The translations under genes were made by a program, and so were the position numbers. Below, piece by piece: positions 12,333 through 18,835 of a DNA stretch of 18,918 nucleotides. Location of the stretch: contig CAZYEL010000019.1 of NCBI GenBank assembly GCA_964646415.1, forward strand, positions 1-18,918, written 5' to 3'. Positions within the stretch are counted from its first letter, which is position 1; each line of letters opens with the position of its first letter. The stretch is from VGJV01 sp964646415. Lineage in GTDB: Bacteria > Patescibacteriota > Minisyncoccia > UBA6257 > 2-01-FULL-56-20. The notes beneath the pieces were generated by a model that was not told where the DNA came from, did no database searches, and was given only the letters and a program-made list of their open reading frames with translations.

Positions 12333-13034
12333 ATGTTAAAAAATTTTCCGAAATTTTCGCCCGAAGCGTGGACTCTCGAGGCGAAGGCAAAGGCATTACG
12401 GTCACCAGTGGTTAAGAAGGTGGTGTCGTTTGCGCTTGGGCCCGATGGGACAAACATTGCGCAGGCGGCGCAACAGTGGCACGCGGAGATGGGAATCAAG
12501 GATAAGGCAACCATTAATCTCTGCGAGTTGCCCGAGGCGGCGGTGACGAGAGCTTTGGCGGTGCAGGAAGAAGGGACCTTGGGAGTTTTCTGGACATGCG
12601 CCGTCTTCAGGCGTTTGAATGAAATCTTTTTCGACAATCCGGAAACCTTCCCCTTTTTCTTCAGTTATGACATGCTGCTTGACGAAATGCAGCTTGCCGC
12701 GGTATCGCGCGAAGAATCAAGGCTGGACAGGCCGGCTTTGATGGTCATAGCGACGCATGTGTCCCCCGCGCGCCTTGTGAAAGACCTTGTAGGAAACGGC
12801 GGTGCCCGCTTGGTGGATGCGAGCAGCAATGCGGAAGCCGCTCGACGGTGTGCGGCAGGGGAAATCACGGCATGCGTAACGACCGAAAGCGCGAGGATGC
12901 TCCATCATCTGACCACGCTTCATAAGTTCGGGTCTCCGCTCATGGTTTTCTTCGGGGGAATCACCAAAACTGGACTCAACTTGCTCACGGCGGCTGACGG
13001 GCGTGCGGACGTCACGTTGCCGCTCGAATCATAA
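12333..13034 (+). CDS. Prephenate dehydratase-related protein, BacA-like (putative non-aromatizing prephenate decarboxylase)
   Basis: The 233-residue protein has the two-lobe fold of prephenate dehydratase: LGPDGT (35-40) and PEAAVTRALA in the first lobe, then THVSPARLVK (141-150), SSNAEAA (164-170) and TTESAR (183-188) in the second. The TRF motif with the catalytic Thr is absent; the region reads FGSPLMVFFGG instead, and there is no ACT domain. Replacement of HPQA by HVSP and the SPxxxFG ending are closer to BacA of bacilysin synthesis, which decarboxylates prephenate without making an aromatic ring. That assignment is inference. A start at 12285 is possible, but those codons lie in the conserved leader RNA, and comparison with copy 2 places the start at 12333. 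A terminator follows. Confidence 0.65.
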   Translation: MLKNFPKFSPEAWTLEAKAKALRSPVVKKVVSFALGPDGTNIAQAAQQWHAEMGIKDKATINLCELPEAAVTRALAVQEEGTLGVFWTCAVFRRLNEIFFDNPETFPFFFSYDMLLDEMQLAAVSREESRLDRPALMVIATHVSPARLVKDLVGNGGARLVDASSNAEAARRCAAGEITACVTTESARMLHHLTTLHKFGSPLMVFFGGITKTGLNLLTAADGRADVTLPLES

Positions 13035-13068
13035 GTGGATGCATTGGCATTCCACATTCAATTTCAAT

Positions 13069-13105
13069 CCCCGTTGCGGCAGCGCGACGGGGGCCTTCTT
13101 TTTTT
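13069..13105 (+). terminator. Terminator after the BacA-like gene
   Basis: CCCCGT (13069-13074) and ACGGGG (13087-13092) form a stem with some inner pairing, followed by TTCTTTTTTT. A small GTGG..CCAC hairpin (13035-13054) precedes it. Confidence 0.75.
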
Positions 13106-13118
13106 GGTTTCTTGAGTT

Positions 13119-14675
13119 ATGCTTGGAAACAGAATTACATTGAAGAAAATACAATCAAAATTTACACAAGCGGTTATTGGCGCCAAAGGAAATATGGGCC
13201 GCTTTTTGGCACAACACTTGGTTGCGCTCGCGCCGATTATAGAAATAGATACGGACAGTAGCGCCGCCGCGTGGAGAAAAGCATGGAAAGCGGATGTGAT
13301 ATGGCTTTCCATTCCGCGGGAAGCAATCGATTCGACGTTTCGGGGGAAAAAACTCAACAAAAACCAGCTTGTCGTCGATATTTGCTCTGTTAAAGGCGGC
13401 GTGGGGAGAATTATCGGGGAGAGCGGCGCCGCTCACCTTTCCTTGCATCCGTTGCATGGTCCGAAGGTTCCTTTAATAGGACAGCGTTGGGCGGTAATAC
13501 AAACCTTCTCGCATGGCGAGCAGCATCCTCTGGGGCGCGCAACTCTCGATTTCTTTAGAAAGCAGGGCGTGGCCTTTTTGCCGCCGGTCCCGCAAGACCA
13601 GCACGATTTTATGATGGGAGTTACTTTGAGTATTCCGGAAGTTCTCACTGTCGTTTTGGATAGAGTTATCGGTAGTTATGCCAAGCGTTCGGGAAAACCT
13701 ATTCCTTCGCAAGAAGAGCTGATGCGGTGGGCGGTGCCCGCATCGAACGCCATATTCGGTGCGTATGTGCATATTGTGAACAGCACTCCGGAGTGGCTGC
13801 GGTATGAGATTGTGAAGCAGGCTCCGCACGATGTCCTGGGCGCTATTCGTGATGCCTGTCGGGGGATTGAGGAACTTTCTTTGGTCGATGTGGAAAAGGA
13901 GATTGCGAAGCAGGCACAAAGCATGCATCAGATTTCTCCCGCAGAGCAGGATCGTGTCCGGCGGTGGATTAACCAGTGGTTTGTGGACTCGACCAAGACG
14001 TTCTTTAAAACCGCGAAAGAGAGCCGTGTAAAACCGGCATTGAATATCCAATGGATGGAGAAGAAGGAAGCAATCTTTCCGCGTTCCAAGAAATCCCTTA
14101 CCGTGGGGATTCACGGAATAGGCGGTTGTTTCACGCACGAGGCGCTGCTGCGCTTTCTTGAGGAAAACGGGATTTCCGAACGCCGCGTGGCGCCGAAGTT
14201 CCTTGTAACCGCGGAGAATGTGCTTGGCGCGGTGAGTTTGGGTAAAACGGATCTGGGGATATTTGCAATCGCGAATTCCGGTTCGGGTGCCTACGTTTCG
14301 AGCATGGCGCCGATTGCAAAACATACGTTCAAAGTGCAGGCGGTGATGGGCATGGAGATTATGCAGTGTCTTTTGGCGCACAAGTCGGTGAAAAGCGTGG
14401 ATGGCATTAAGGAAGTGTTTGGCCATCCGCAGGCGGTGAGCCAGTGCAAGCGGACGCTTGAAGAAAGTTATCCGCGGCTCAAAGTTGTTGCCGGAAAAGA
14501 CAGCGACGACACGGCGCTTTGCGCGAAATGGATTGCCGAGGGCACCTTGCCCAAAACCACCGCGACGCTCGCGTCGCAGATTGCGGCGAAGCGCTATGGT
14601 TTGAACATCGTTTCCTACAACATGCATCATGACCCGTTCAATACGACGACGTTTCTTTTAGTATCAAAAAAATAG
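13119..14675 (+). CDS. TyrA-PheA fusion: prephenate dehydrogenase with a C-terminal prephenate dehydratase-like domain
   Basis: The 518-residue protein joins two branches of aromatic synthesis. Residues 15-310 are a TyrA-type prephenate dehydrogenase: NAD-binding VIGAKGNMGR (19-28), VVDICSVKG (85-93), LHPLHGP (109-115) and QDQHD (159-163), then the helical dimer domain. Residues 325-518 are a PheA-type domain: IHGIGGCFTHEALL (331-344), FGHPQAVSQC (434-443) and KRYGLNIVSYNMHHDPFNTT near the end. The usual dehydratase motif TRF reads TTF (510-512), so the Arg is lost; the domain may be inactive, regulatory or of changed specificity. No chorismate mutase (AroQ) or ACT domain is seen. The start is near the terminator of the previous gene and has no Shine-Dalgarno site. 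It probably shares a transcript with the aminotransferase. Confidence 0.85.
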   Translation: MLGNRITLKKIQSKFTQAVIGAKGNMGRFLAQHLVALAPIIEIDTDSSAAAWRKAWKADVIWLSIPREAIDSTFRGKKLNKNQLVVDICSVKGGVGRIIGESGAAHLSLHPLHGPKVPLIGQRWAVIQTFSHGEQHPLGRATLDFFRKQGVAFLPPVPQDQHDFMMGVTLSIPEVLTVVLDRVIGSYAKRSGKPIPSQEELMRWAVPASNAIFGAYVHIVNSTPEWLRYEIVKQAPHDVLGAIRDACRGIEELSLVDVEKEIAKQAQSMHQISPAEQDRVRRWINQWFVDSTKTFFKTAKESRVKPALNIQWMEKKEAIFPRSKKSLTVGIHGIGGCFTHEALLRFLEENGISERRVAPKFLVTAENVLGAVSLGKTDLGIFAIANSGSGAYVSSMAPIAKHTFKVQAVMGMEIMQCLLAHKSVKSVDGIKEVFGHPQAVSQCKRTLEESYPRLKVVAGKDSDDTALCAKWIAEGTLPKTTATLASQIAAKRYGLNIVSYNMHHDPFNTTTFLLVSKK

Positions 14676-14844
14676 TTTTGGTTTTCACAGGAGTTCATTG
14701 ATTCTCCCGTGCCGATACGGTAGGGTGGTAAGGCTTGCCGAAAGTGGTATGCATATTCCTTAACAATTTAAACAATGGATGATGTTTGCGGCGCTTGGTT
14801 GCGCGTGCGAGTGTTGTCTAACAACCCAAATGAAAGGGGCAGTC
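14676..14844. other. Gap before the aminotransferase
   Basis: No terminator or convincing promoter is present. There is a small CCGT/ACGG hairpin near 14708-14721, a GTTGT/AACAAC hairpin near 14813-14825, and a short ORF from 14775 with one Trp codon; none can be assigned a role. Confidence 0.4.
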
Positions 14845-15988
14845 ATGAGAAATCCACGGTTAGCGGTCGGCGGAGCAGTCGGGCGGGAAGCTGATTCCGC
14901 TTGCCGTTGGGCAGCCGACGGGGGCGGCGTTCCTTGAAGCGAGACGAGCCGCCGCCGTGGCAGTTATGAGCGAGGCGGAAGCGATGCACCAGTACCAGGA
15001 CGTGTGGAGTCTCGGAGTGCCGAACTTTGCCGAGCGGTTCGTGCGGGCGCATGTAAGGACAAATCTTGCGCGGCGGAGCGTCGATTTCTTGCCGATACCT
15101 GGCATCAAGTCGGTCCTGAAGACGGTCATCATCGCGTCGCGCTGTTTCAATGAGCGACTCAAGGTCCGGACGATGACGAACCCCGGGTATGGCGTACCCG
15201 CGACATGGTGCAAGTTGTTGGACTTCACGCTCCACACAGAGGTACCGCTCAACCAGAAAAACAAATTCCGATTCAACCCCGATTTCGACCTCGAGAACCT
15301 TCGGGATGGTCTTTTGATGCTCAACTATCCGCACGCGCCGTCGGGGCAAATTGCGGACGCAGAGTGGTTCTCGCGTGTCTGTCGGGTGTGCGAGGCGCAG
15401 AACATCCGCATCTTCAACGATGCGGCATACACGGCGCTTGTGCATGCGCCGGAGCACCATTCGACGCTTGCCGATGTTGCAATTGGATTTCCCAATTTAT
15501 CTTGGGCGGAAGCATTCTCCGCATCAAAGGCGTTGGGGAATACCACGGGGTGGCGTGTTGGTGCGGTCGTAGGCTCGTCCGATTTTGTGGGTGATATCAG
15601 GACCATCAAATCAAGTGATGACGCCGGACTCGTAGCGTTTGCTGCGGCGGGAATCATTGAGGGGTTTGAAAAACACTTTCACCTCATCGAAGCAAATCAA
15701 AAGATCTATGCGCGCCGCCTGCGGCTCCTCATCAAGTGTCTTCGTTCGAAAGGCATGCGGCTCGCAGTTCAGCCGAAGGCGGGTTTCTTCACGCTCTGGC
15801 TCACGCCGAAGCGGGCGTTCGGTCGGGACATCACCTCGGCAGAGGAGTTCAATTTCCTCATGCTGCAAAAGACACGTATCTTCGGAGTGCATTTTCCTCC
15901 CTATATCCGCTATGCGGTGGTAGGGGACGTGGAGGCTGCACTTCCCGAGATCGGCGCCGCATTCGAAGCGGCGAAGGTCGCTTATTAG
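14845..15988 (+). CDS. PLP-dependent class I/II aminotransferase with an apparent N-terminal frameshift
   Basis: The protein transfers amino groups with pyridoxal phosphate. Typical motifs are MLNYPHAPSG, the cofactor-binding IFNDAAYTAL, the catalytic Lys in FSASKALGNTTGWRVG, and FPPYIRYAVVGD with the substrate Arg. In this setting an aromatic or prephenate aminotransferase is plausible, but LL-diaminopimelate types look alike. The best start is the ATG at 14845 (AAAGGGG five bases before it), but that frame ends at 14936. The conserved N-terminus KLIPLAVGQPTGAAFLEA is in the +1 frame, open only from 14864. A +1 shift between 14864 and about 14891 would join them into one normal protein. In-frame starts without it are a GTG at 14957, which removes conserved residues, or a CTG at 14891. 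A strong terminator follows. Confidence 0.82.
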
Positions 15989-16001
15989 TCAATTCCATCA
16001 G

Positions 16002-16040
16002 GCAGGCGGACGATTCCCTCGTCCGCCTGCTCCTTTTTTT
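16002..16040 (+). terminator. Strong terminator after the aminotransferase
   Basis: GCAGGCGGACGA and TCGTCCGCCTGC form a perfect 12-base stem with a five-base loop, followed by TCCTTTTTTT. Confidence 0.95.
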
Positions 16041-16057
16041 GCGGACCTTTTGGTTTC

Positions 16058-16085
16058 TTGACAGGATTTTTAATGAGAATATTAT
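16058..16085 (+). promoter_or_regulatory. Promoter of the Phe/Trp/Tyr-leader operon
   Basis: TTGACA (16058-16063) lies 16 bases from TATTAT (16080-16085). The start should be near 16092, three bases before the leader ATG at 16095. Confidence 0.75.
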
Positions 16086-16094
16086 AAATGTACT

Positions 16095-16217
16095 ATGGCT
16101 TGTATGGCACAAAAGGTGCGTCGTGGAATTTCTTCCGCTCCGTCTTTCGCGAGAGTTTTTTGGTTTACATTTTATGGATTTACCACCAAGGAGGCGGGAG
16201 AAAAAGCCACACTGTAA
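16095..16217 (+). CDS. Aromatic-rich leader peptide (Phe/Trp/Tyr attenuator)
   Basis: The 40-codon, nearly leaderless ORF contains FWFTFYGF (codons at 16158-16181), six aromatic residues in eight. A ribosome stalled in this run would leave AGGAGGC-G-GGAGAAA (16189-16203) free to pair over 14 bases with TTTCTCC-AA-GCCTCCT (16245-16260), which removes the 5' arm of the terminator. A ribosome finishing the ORF covers that arm and the terminator forms. The overlapping 67-codon ORF from 16088 is less suitable because its ATG precedes the transcription start. Confidence 0.82.
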   Translation: MACMAQKVRRGISSAPSFARVFWFTFYGFTTKEAGEKATL

Positions 16218-16251
16218 GAAATCACACCGAAACACAAATAGAAATTTCTCC

Positions 16252-16280
16252 AAGCCTCCTCCAAAAGGAGGCTTTTCGTT
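16252..16280 (+). terminator. Attenuator terminator of the aromatic leader
   Basis: AAGCCTCC (16252-16259) and GGAGGCTT (16267-16274) with loop TCCAAAA are followed by TTCGTTT. The alternative pairing of its 5' arm with 16189-16203 is longer than the terminator stem. Confidence 0.85.
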
Positions 16281-16428
16281 TCGGGTATTGATTTCAGGCG
16301 AGCCGCCTCGCATGAAATCAGTACCGGAGGAAACCATGTTGTGTGGACGTGGCCGATGCTGGAGCTCTTTGACTTCTTAAAAAACGTGCGAAGTGAAAGA
16401 GTTGATTAATGCAGCAACGTTGGGAGCA
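16281..16428 (+). ncRNA. Conserved Trp-leader RNA, copy 2
   Basis: This is the near-identical partner of 12172-12324, here directly after the aromatic attenuator. It keeps the long first stem, the GGAGG site, the 14-codon ORF, the CTCTTTGACTTC/GAAGTGAAAGAG stem (loop shorter by one A) and the GGGAG before the next start. The similarity stops at the coding regions, so only the leader has been duplicated or kept. Confidence 0.75.
16336..16380 (+). CDS. 14-residue Trp-containing leader peptide, copy 2
   Basis: It encodes the same MLCGRGRCWSSLTS as copy 1, with a GGAGG site five bases ahead of the ATG. The only coding difference is the synonymous CGG to CGA. Confidence 0.7.
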   Translation: MLCGRGRCWSSLTS

Positions 16429-16439
16429 TAGTTTGATTT

Positions 16440-17813
16440 ATGATTAGTTTGCTTCAGTCGGATACAGTCCCTTCGGGAATTGACGGAATGCTTGCGGTGT
16501 TGAGAGGCCTCCCGAAGCCGCTCCGGGCGTTTGGGGGTCCAACGGGCAACTTCGAGAAGGGCGAGATACTTAGTGGAGATAGCTTCATCTTGCGTGAAGT
16601 TGCCGAGGTGCTCGAACGGCATCGCGCAAGGAAGTTTGTGGCTGACCCTGCAAGAATCATGGGTGTTTTTGCAAGTGCCGTTACCGGAATATCCACGGGG
16701 GTAACCTATGACGGGGTGTTCGAATTGCCGCTCTTTTGCGTGGATGCGGCGGAAAATCCTAGGTTTCTTGAGCATGCAGTCGTCACGGTAGGCATCGGCG
16801 GGTCCATGGTGGCAACATCTATTCGTTTCCCAAGCTACATCCTACCGGCAATGAGGATTCTTTCGGGGCTGGAGGCGCTTGGGCTTCCCCTTCCGACGGT
16901 GCGCCTTATCTCCGCCCAAATGGCGGCGGTCAAAATCAACGGGATGAGTGAGGATGGGCTTTGGCCAATAACCCTTGGGAGTCTTGCGAAAGCGAAAATG
17001 TTCGCCCACCGCTTTTTCCCAAAGGTTGCTCATCGCCTTACATTTGATTTTGACCAGAAACTTGAGGGACCGTTTCTGGGGGCGGCAGAGTCGCTGCGGG
17101 CGTGCGTGGTGAAGGAAGGTAAGAAAGTTCGTGCCCTCATTCCCGCATTCGAAGCGATGGGACGACAGGGGGAGCATCATGGAGGAATAGATGGCGCGAT
17201 GCTTTATGCGATATTGCACGTGTTCCTCTCACCAGACTTCACGGTAGGAAATTTTGGGTCTCCGTGGATTTCCGAGTGCCATCGGAACGGAATTCGGGAC
17301 CGCGCGGTTATCACGCTAGGTGGCGACCCGGAGAGATTCTTCAACGCAATTCGCGATTTCGCCACTGCGAACGCGAGAAAAGTCTTCGGCGGCGGAATGA
17401 AGGTTCCTTGCCATTCAGTCCGCTTGCTCGTGGGAGCAGGGCACATTCCTGTCTATAATCCGAGGGCTGACGAGCCGGGGTTTGATTGCCTGAAGGCGTT
17501 GCAGCAACTCCGATGTGATCGTGTGGAGTGGCAGAAGATGAGAGGTAACCGGGAGCTCACCACAGATTGGGATATGCTCGAAGAAGCGGCGGGAGGATGG
17601 GAGAATTTCCTCGGATGGGCGCAGGAGATTGCCGAGTTAATCGAGTTTATCCCCGACGGTGCGGGAGCGCGGGAGTATTTCATGGGGAAGGTTCTTACAA
17701 GCACTTTGGACCCATTGGATATCATCGAGGAGATGGGTGGGTTCCCCGTGGCAAGCTTCCCGTTCCGGTGTCGAGAAATGCGCGCAGCATTTCTGAAGGG
17801 TGCGCAGGCGTAA
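16440..17813 (+). CDS. Unrecognised 457-residue protein under aromatic attenuation
   Basis: I cannot assign a family. The protein appears cytoplasmic, with no signal peptide. Notable parts are FGGPTGNFEKGEILSGDSF near the N-terminus (about 32-50), a Gly-rich hydrophobic stretch VVTVGIGGSMVATSIRFPSYILPA (about 114-138, in two blocks), RLISAQMAAVKING, a LTFDFDQ acidic site, HHGGIDGAMLYAILH (about 246-260) and RDRAVITLGGDPERFF. The His, Asp and Gly clusters suggest an enzyme. It is controlled first by a Phe/Trp/Tyr attenuator and then by the Trp-leader RNA, which it shares with the BacA-like gene, so it probably acts in aromatic amino acid supply or a derived product. It is the only gene of its transcript; a terminator follows. 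Confidence 0.8.
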   Translation: MISLLQSDTVPSGIDGMLAVLRGLPKPLRAFGGPTGNFEKGEILSGDSFILREVAEVLERHRARKFVADPARIMGVFASAVTGISTGVTYDGVFELPLFCVDAAENPRFLEHAVVTVGIGGSMVATSIRFPSYILPAMRILSGLEALGLPLPTVRLISAQMAAVKINGMSEDGLWPITLGSLAKAKMFAHRFFPKVAHRLTFDFDQKLEGPFLGAAESLRACVVKEGKKVRALIPAFEAMGRQGEHHGGIDGAMLYAILHVFLSPDFTVGNFGSPWISECHRNGIRDRAVITLGGDPERFFNAIRDFATANARKVFGGGMKVPCHSVRLLVGAGHIPVYNPRADEPGFDCLKALQQLRCDRVEWQKMRGNRELTTDWDMLEEAAGGWENFLGWAQEIAELIEFIPDGAGAREYFMGKVLTSTLDPLDIIEEMGGFPVASFPFRCREMRAAFLKGAQA

Positions 17814-17843
17814 ATACTTTGCACGAGGCCATTTATTCAATTT

Positions 17844-17885
17844 GGGGAAGACATGGCCTCCTGCCTGTCTTCCCCGAACCTTTTT
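17844..17885 (+). terminator. Terminator after the 457-residue gene
   Basis: GGGGAAGAC (17844-17852) and GTCTTCCCC (17867-17875) form a perfect stem; TTTTT follows after a five-base gap. An alternative AGGCCAT/ATGGCCT pairing (17826-17859) overlaps it. Confidence 0.75.
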
Positions 17886-17914
17886 AATGGGATATTGTGA
17901 TGTGAACGGCACAA

Positions 17915-18061
17915 ATGGAGATTTTGAGTGAACAAAAAAAGCAAATCGCGGAAAAGGTGGACGCGGTGCTCAAAAAGATCCTCGACGGAAGGCCGGCGCT
18001 CCAGGCGATTGCGGAGGCGCGCACTCTCGGGGAATATCTGGAACCTCCGCTCCGGTGGTAA
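17915..18061 (+). CDS. Small hypothetical protein, 48 residues
   Basis: The ORF encodes a charged, probably helical peptide beginning MEILSEQKKQIAEKVDAVLK and ending LEPPLRW. Codon choice is GC-rich at third positions like its larger neighbours, which supports a real gene. There is no clear Shine-Dalgarno site. It lies alone between a terminator and the Leu-leader promoter. No family is recognised; it could also be the remnant of a longer gene. Confidence 0.45.
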   Translation: MEILSEQKKQIAEKVDAVLKKILDGRPALQAIAEARTLGEYLEPPLRW

Positions 18062-18096
18062 ATATCCTGCAGAGCATGCTTGAGGCTACTACCGGG

Positions 18097-18124
18097 TTGA
18101 CAGTTTTGGAGCCAGCGCTATAGT
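18097..18124 (+). promoter_or_regulatory. Promoter of the Leu-leader unit
   Basis: TTGACA (18097-18102) and TATAGT (18119-18124) lie 16 bases apart. The start should be near 18131, four bases before the leader ATG. Confidence 0.75.
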
Positions 18125-18134
18125 AATCCCAACC

Positions 18135-18227
18135 ATGAGTCAGTTGCGCATAAACTTGCTTCTTAGCCTCCTTCTTCTTAGCCCTCGCGAGGGTGGAGGT
18201 TTTGCTTGTGCTCGGATAGCTAAATAG
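18135..18227 (+). CDS. Leu-rich leader peptide (attenuator)
   Basis: The 30-codon near-leaderless ORF contains LLLSLLLLSPREGGG: seven Leu codons at 18156-18179. GGTGGAGG (18192-18199), 12 bases after the last Leu codon, can pair with CCTTCACC (18261-18268), the 5' arm of the terminator. Stalling for lack of charged tRNA-Leu would thus allow read-through. The PREGGGF tail parallels PREG in the Phe leader and PQRGGGF in the Ile leader. Confidence 0.85.
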   Translation: MSQLRINLLLSLLLLSPREGGGFACARIAK

Positions 18228-18258
18228 CGAATAGCAAAGAGCAGACGAATACAAGCCA

Positions 18259-18291
18259 GCCCTTCACCACAAGTGAGGGGCGGTTCTTTTT
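18259..18291 (+). terminator. Leu attenuator terminator
   Basis: GCCCTTCAC and GTGAGGGGC with loop CACAA (one G-U pair) are followed by GGTTCTTTTT. Confidence 0.85.
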
Positions 18292-18329
18292 CGATAAGAA
18301 AAAGAAGGATTCCGCAAATTAACAATTTT

Positions 18330-18527
18330 ATGAAACCGCAAAACAAAAACCGACCGCAGCGCGGGAGGCATACTCGCACCGGTGAATCTCAACGCGACAC
18401 ACATTCTGCTCCATCAGAAGATGGGACCAGAGACGAAAACACCACTGCTTTGGGGGCAGTCATGAGTGGTGGTGGCAGGGGATATGTGGGACGCACGGGT
18501 GTGGTGTTGCCAAAGGCCGGGGAATGA
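18330..18527 (+). CDS. Small basic, Gly-rich protein under Leu attenuation
   Basis: The 65-residue ORF is the only one after the Leu attenuator. The first two thirds are polar and charged (KPQNKNRPQRGRHTRTGESQ), the end is Gly-rich (ALGAVMSGGGRGYVGRTG). No known domain, signal peptide or Shine-Dalgarno site is visible. A hairpin that looks like a terminator follows, so it would be the sole product of this Leu-controlled transcript. It may be a real small protein or a remnant where a larger biosynthetic gene was lost. Confidence 0.45.
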   Translation: MKPQNKNRPQRGRHTRTGESQRDTHSAPSEDGTRDENTTALGAVMSGGGRGYVGRTGVVLPKAGE

Positions 18528-18549
18528 GCAGTGAATTCTTCGGAGCACA

Positions 18550-18587
18550 AAATGGGAGGGGGAGAAATCCGCCTCCCATTCATTTTC
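18550..18587 (+). terminator. Terminator after the 65-residue ORF
   Basis: AATGGGAGG and CCTCCCATT form a nine-base stem with a short T-containing tail (CATTTTC). The next promoter begins immediately afterwards. Confidence 0.65.
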
Positions 18588-18615
18588 TTGACAGGAAATA
18601 TTAAGACCCTATACT
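18588..18615 (+). promoter_or_regulatory. Promoter of the Ile-leader unit
   Basis: TTGACA (18588-18593) and TATACT (18610-18615) lie 16 bases apart. The start should be near 18622, four bases before the leader ATG. Confidence 0.75.
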
Positions 18616-18625
18616 TAATTTCATC

Positions 18626-18721
18626 ATGTATCAGTTCGGGCGCAGCATTTCAATTATTAGCATTATTACCCCTCAACGAGGTGGAGGTTTTGTCTATTCC
18701 CGCTCAACTGATAACGCATAA
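18626..18721 (+). CDS. Ile-rich leader peptide (attenuator)
   Basis: The 31-codon near-leaderless ORF contains ISIISIITPQRGGG: five ATT codons for Ile within seven codons (18647-18667). GGTGGAGG (18680-18687), 12 bases after the last Ile codon, can pair with CCTTCACT (18752-18759) of the terminator. The arrangement and antiterminator sequence match the Leu leader, so the two are related cassettes with swapped control codons. Confidence 0.85.
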   Translation: MYQFGRSISIISIITPQRGGGFVYSRSTDNA

Positions 18722-18744
18722 CCGATAACGGAAAAGTAGGTATA

Positions 18745-18780
18745 CACAAACCCTTCACTCACGTGAGGGGTTTGTGTTTA
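18745..18780 (+). terminator. Ile attenuator terminator
   Basis: CACAAACCCTTCAC and GTGAGGGGTTTGTG form a 14-base stem with loop TCAC; the T-tract after it (TTTA) is short. The core CCCTTCAC/GTGAGGGG is the same as in the Leu unit. Confidence 0.75.
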
Positions 18781-18835
18781 TCCTTGGCGGGATAGACACG
18801 CAGTGGGTGGTACACAGCAAATTGAAAACTTTTTT

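Noticed and set aside
13473..14630. 385-residue ORF on the - strand opposite the TyrA-PheA gene
   Set aside because: It mirrors a gene with clear dehydrogenase and dehydratase motifs; its own translation is rich in Arg, His and Leu without any recognisable domain, as expected for a shadow frame.
14775..14895. Short ORF with one Trp codon before the aminotransferase, as a further Trp leader
   Set aside because: There is no promoter just upstream, no second stem like that in the Trp-leader RNA and no terminator; one Trp codon alone is not evidence.
16088..16291. 67-residue ORF (starting MYYGLYG) overlapping the aromatic leader
   Set aside because: It is also aromatic-rich, but its ATG lies before the predicted transcription start and it runs through the terminator. 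The 16095 frame has the control run and stop in the right places relative to the antiterminator.
17826..17859. AGGCCAT/ATGGCCT hairpin as a regulatory antiterminator after the 457-residue gene
   Set aside because: It leaves the terminator arm in its loop rather than pairing with it, and lies after the stop codon with no leader ORF; an ordinary terminator is simpler.
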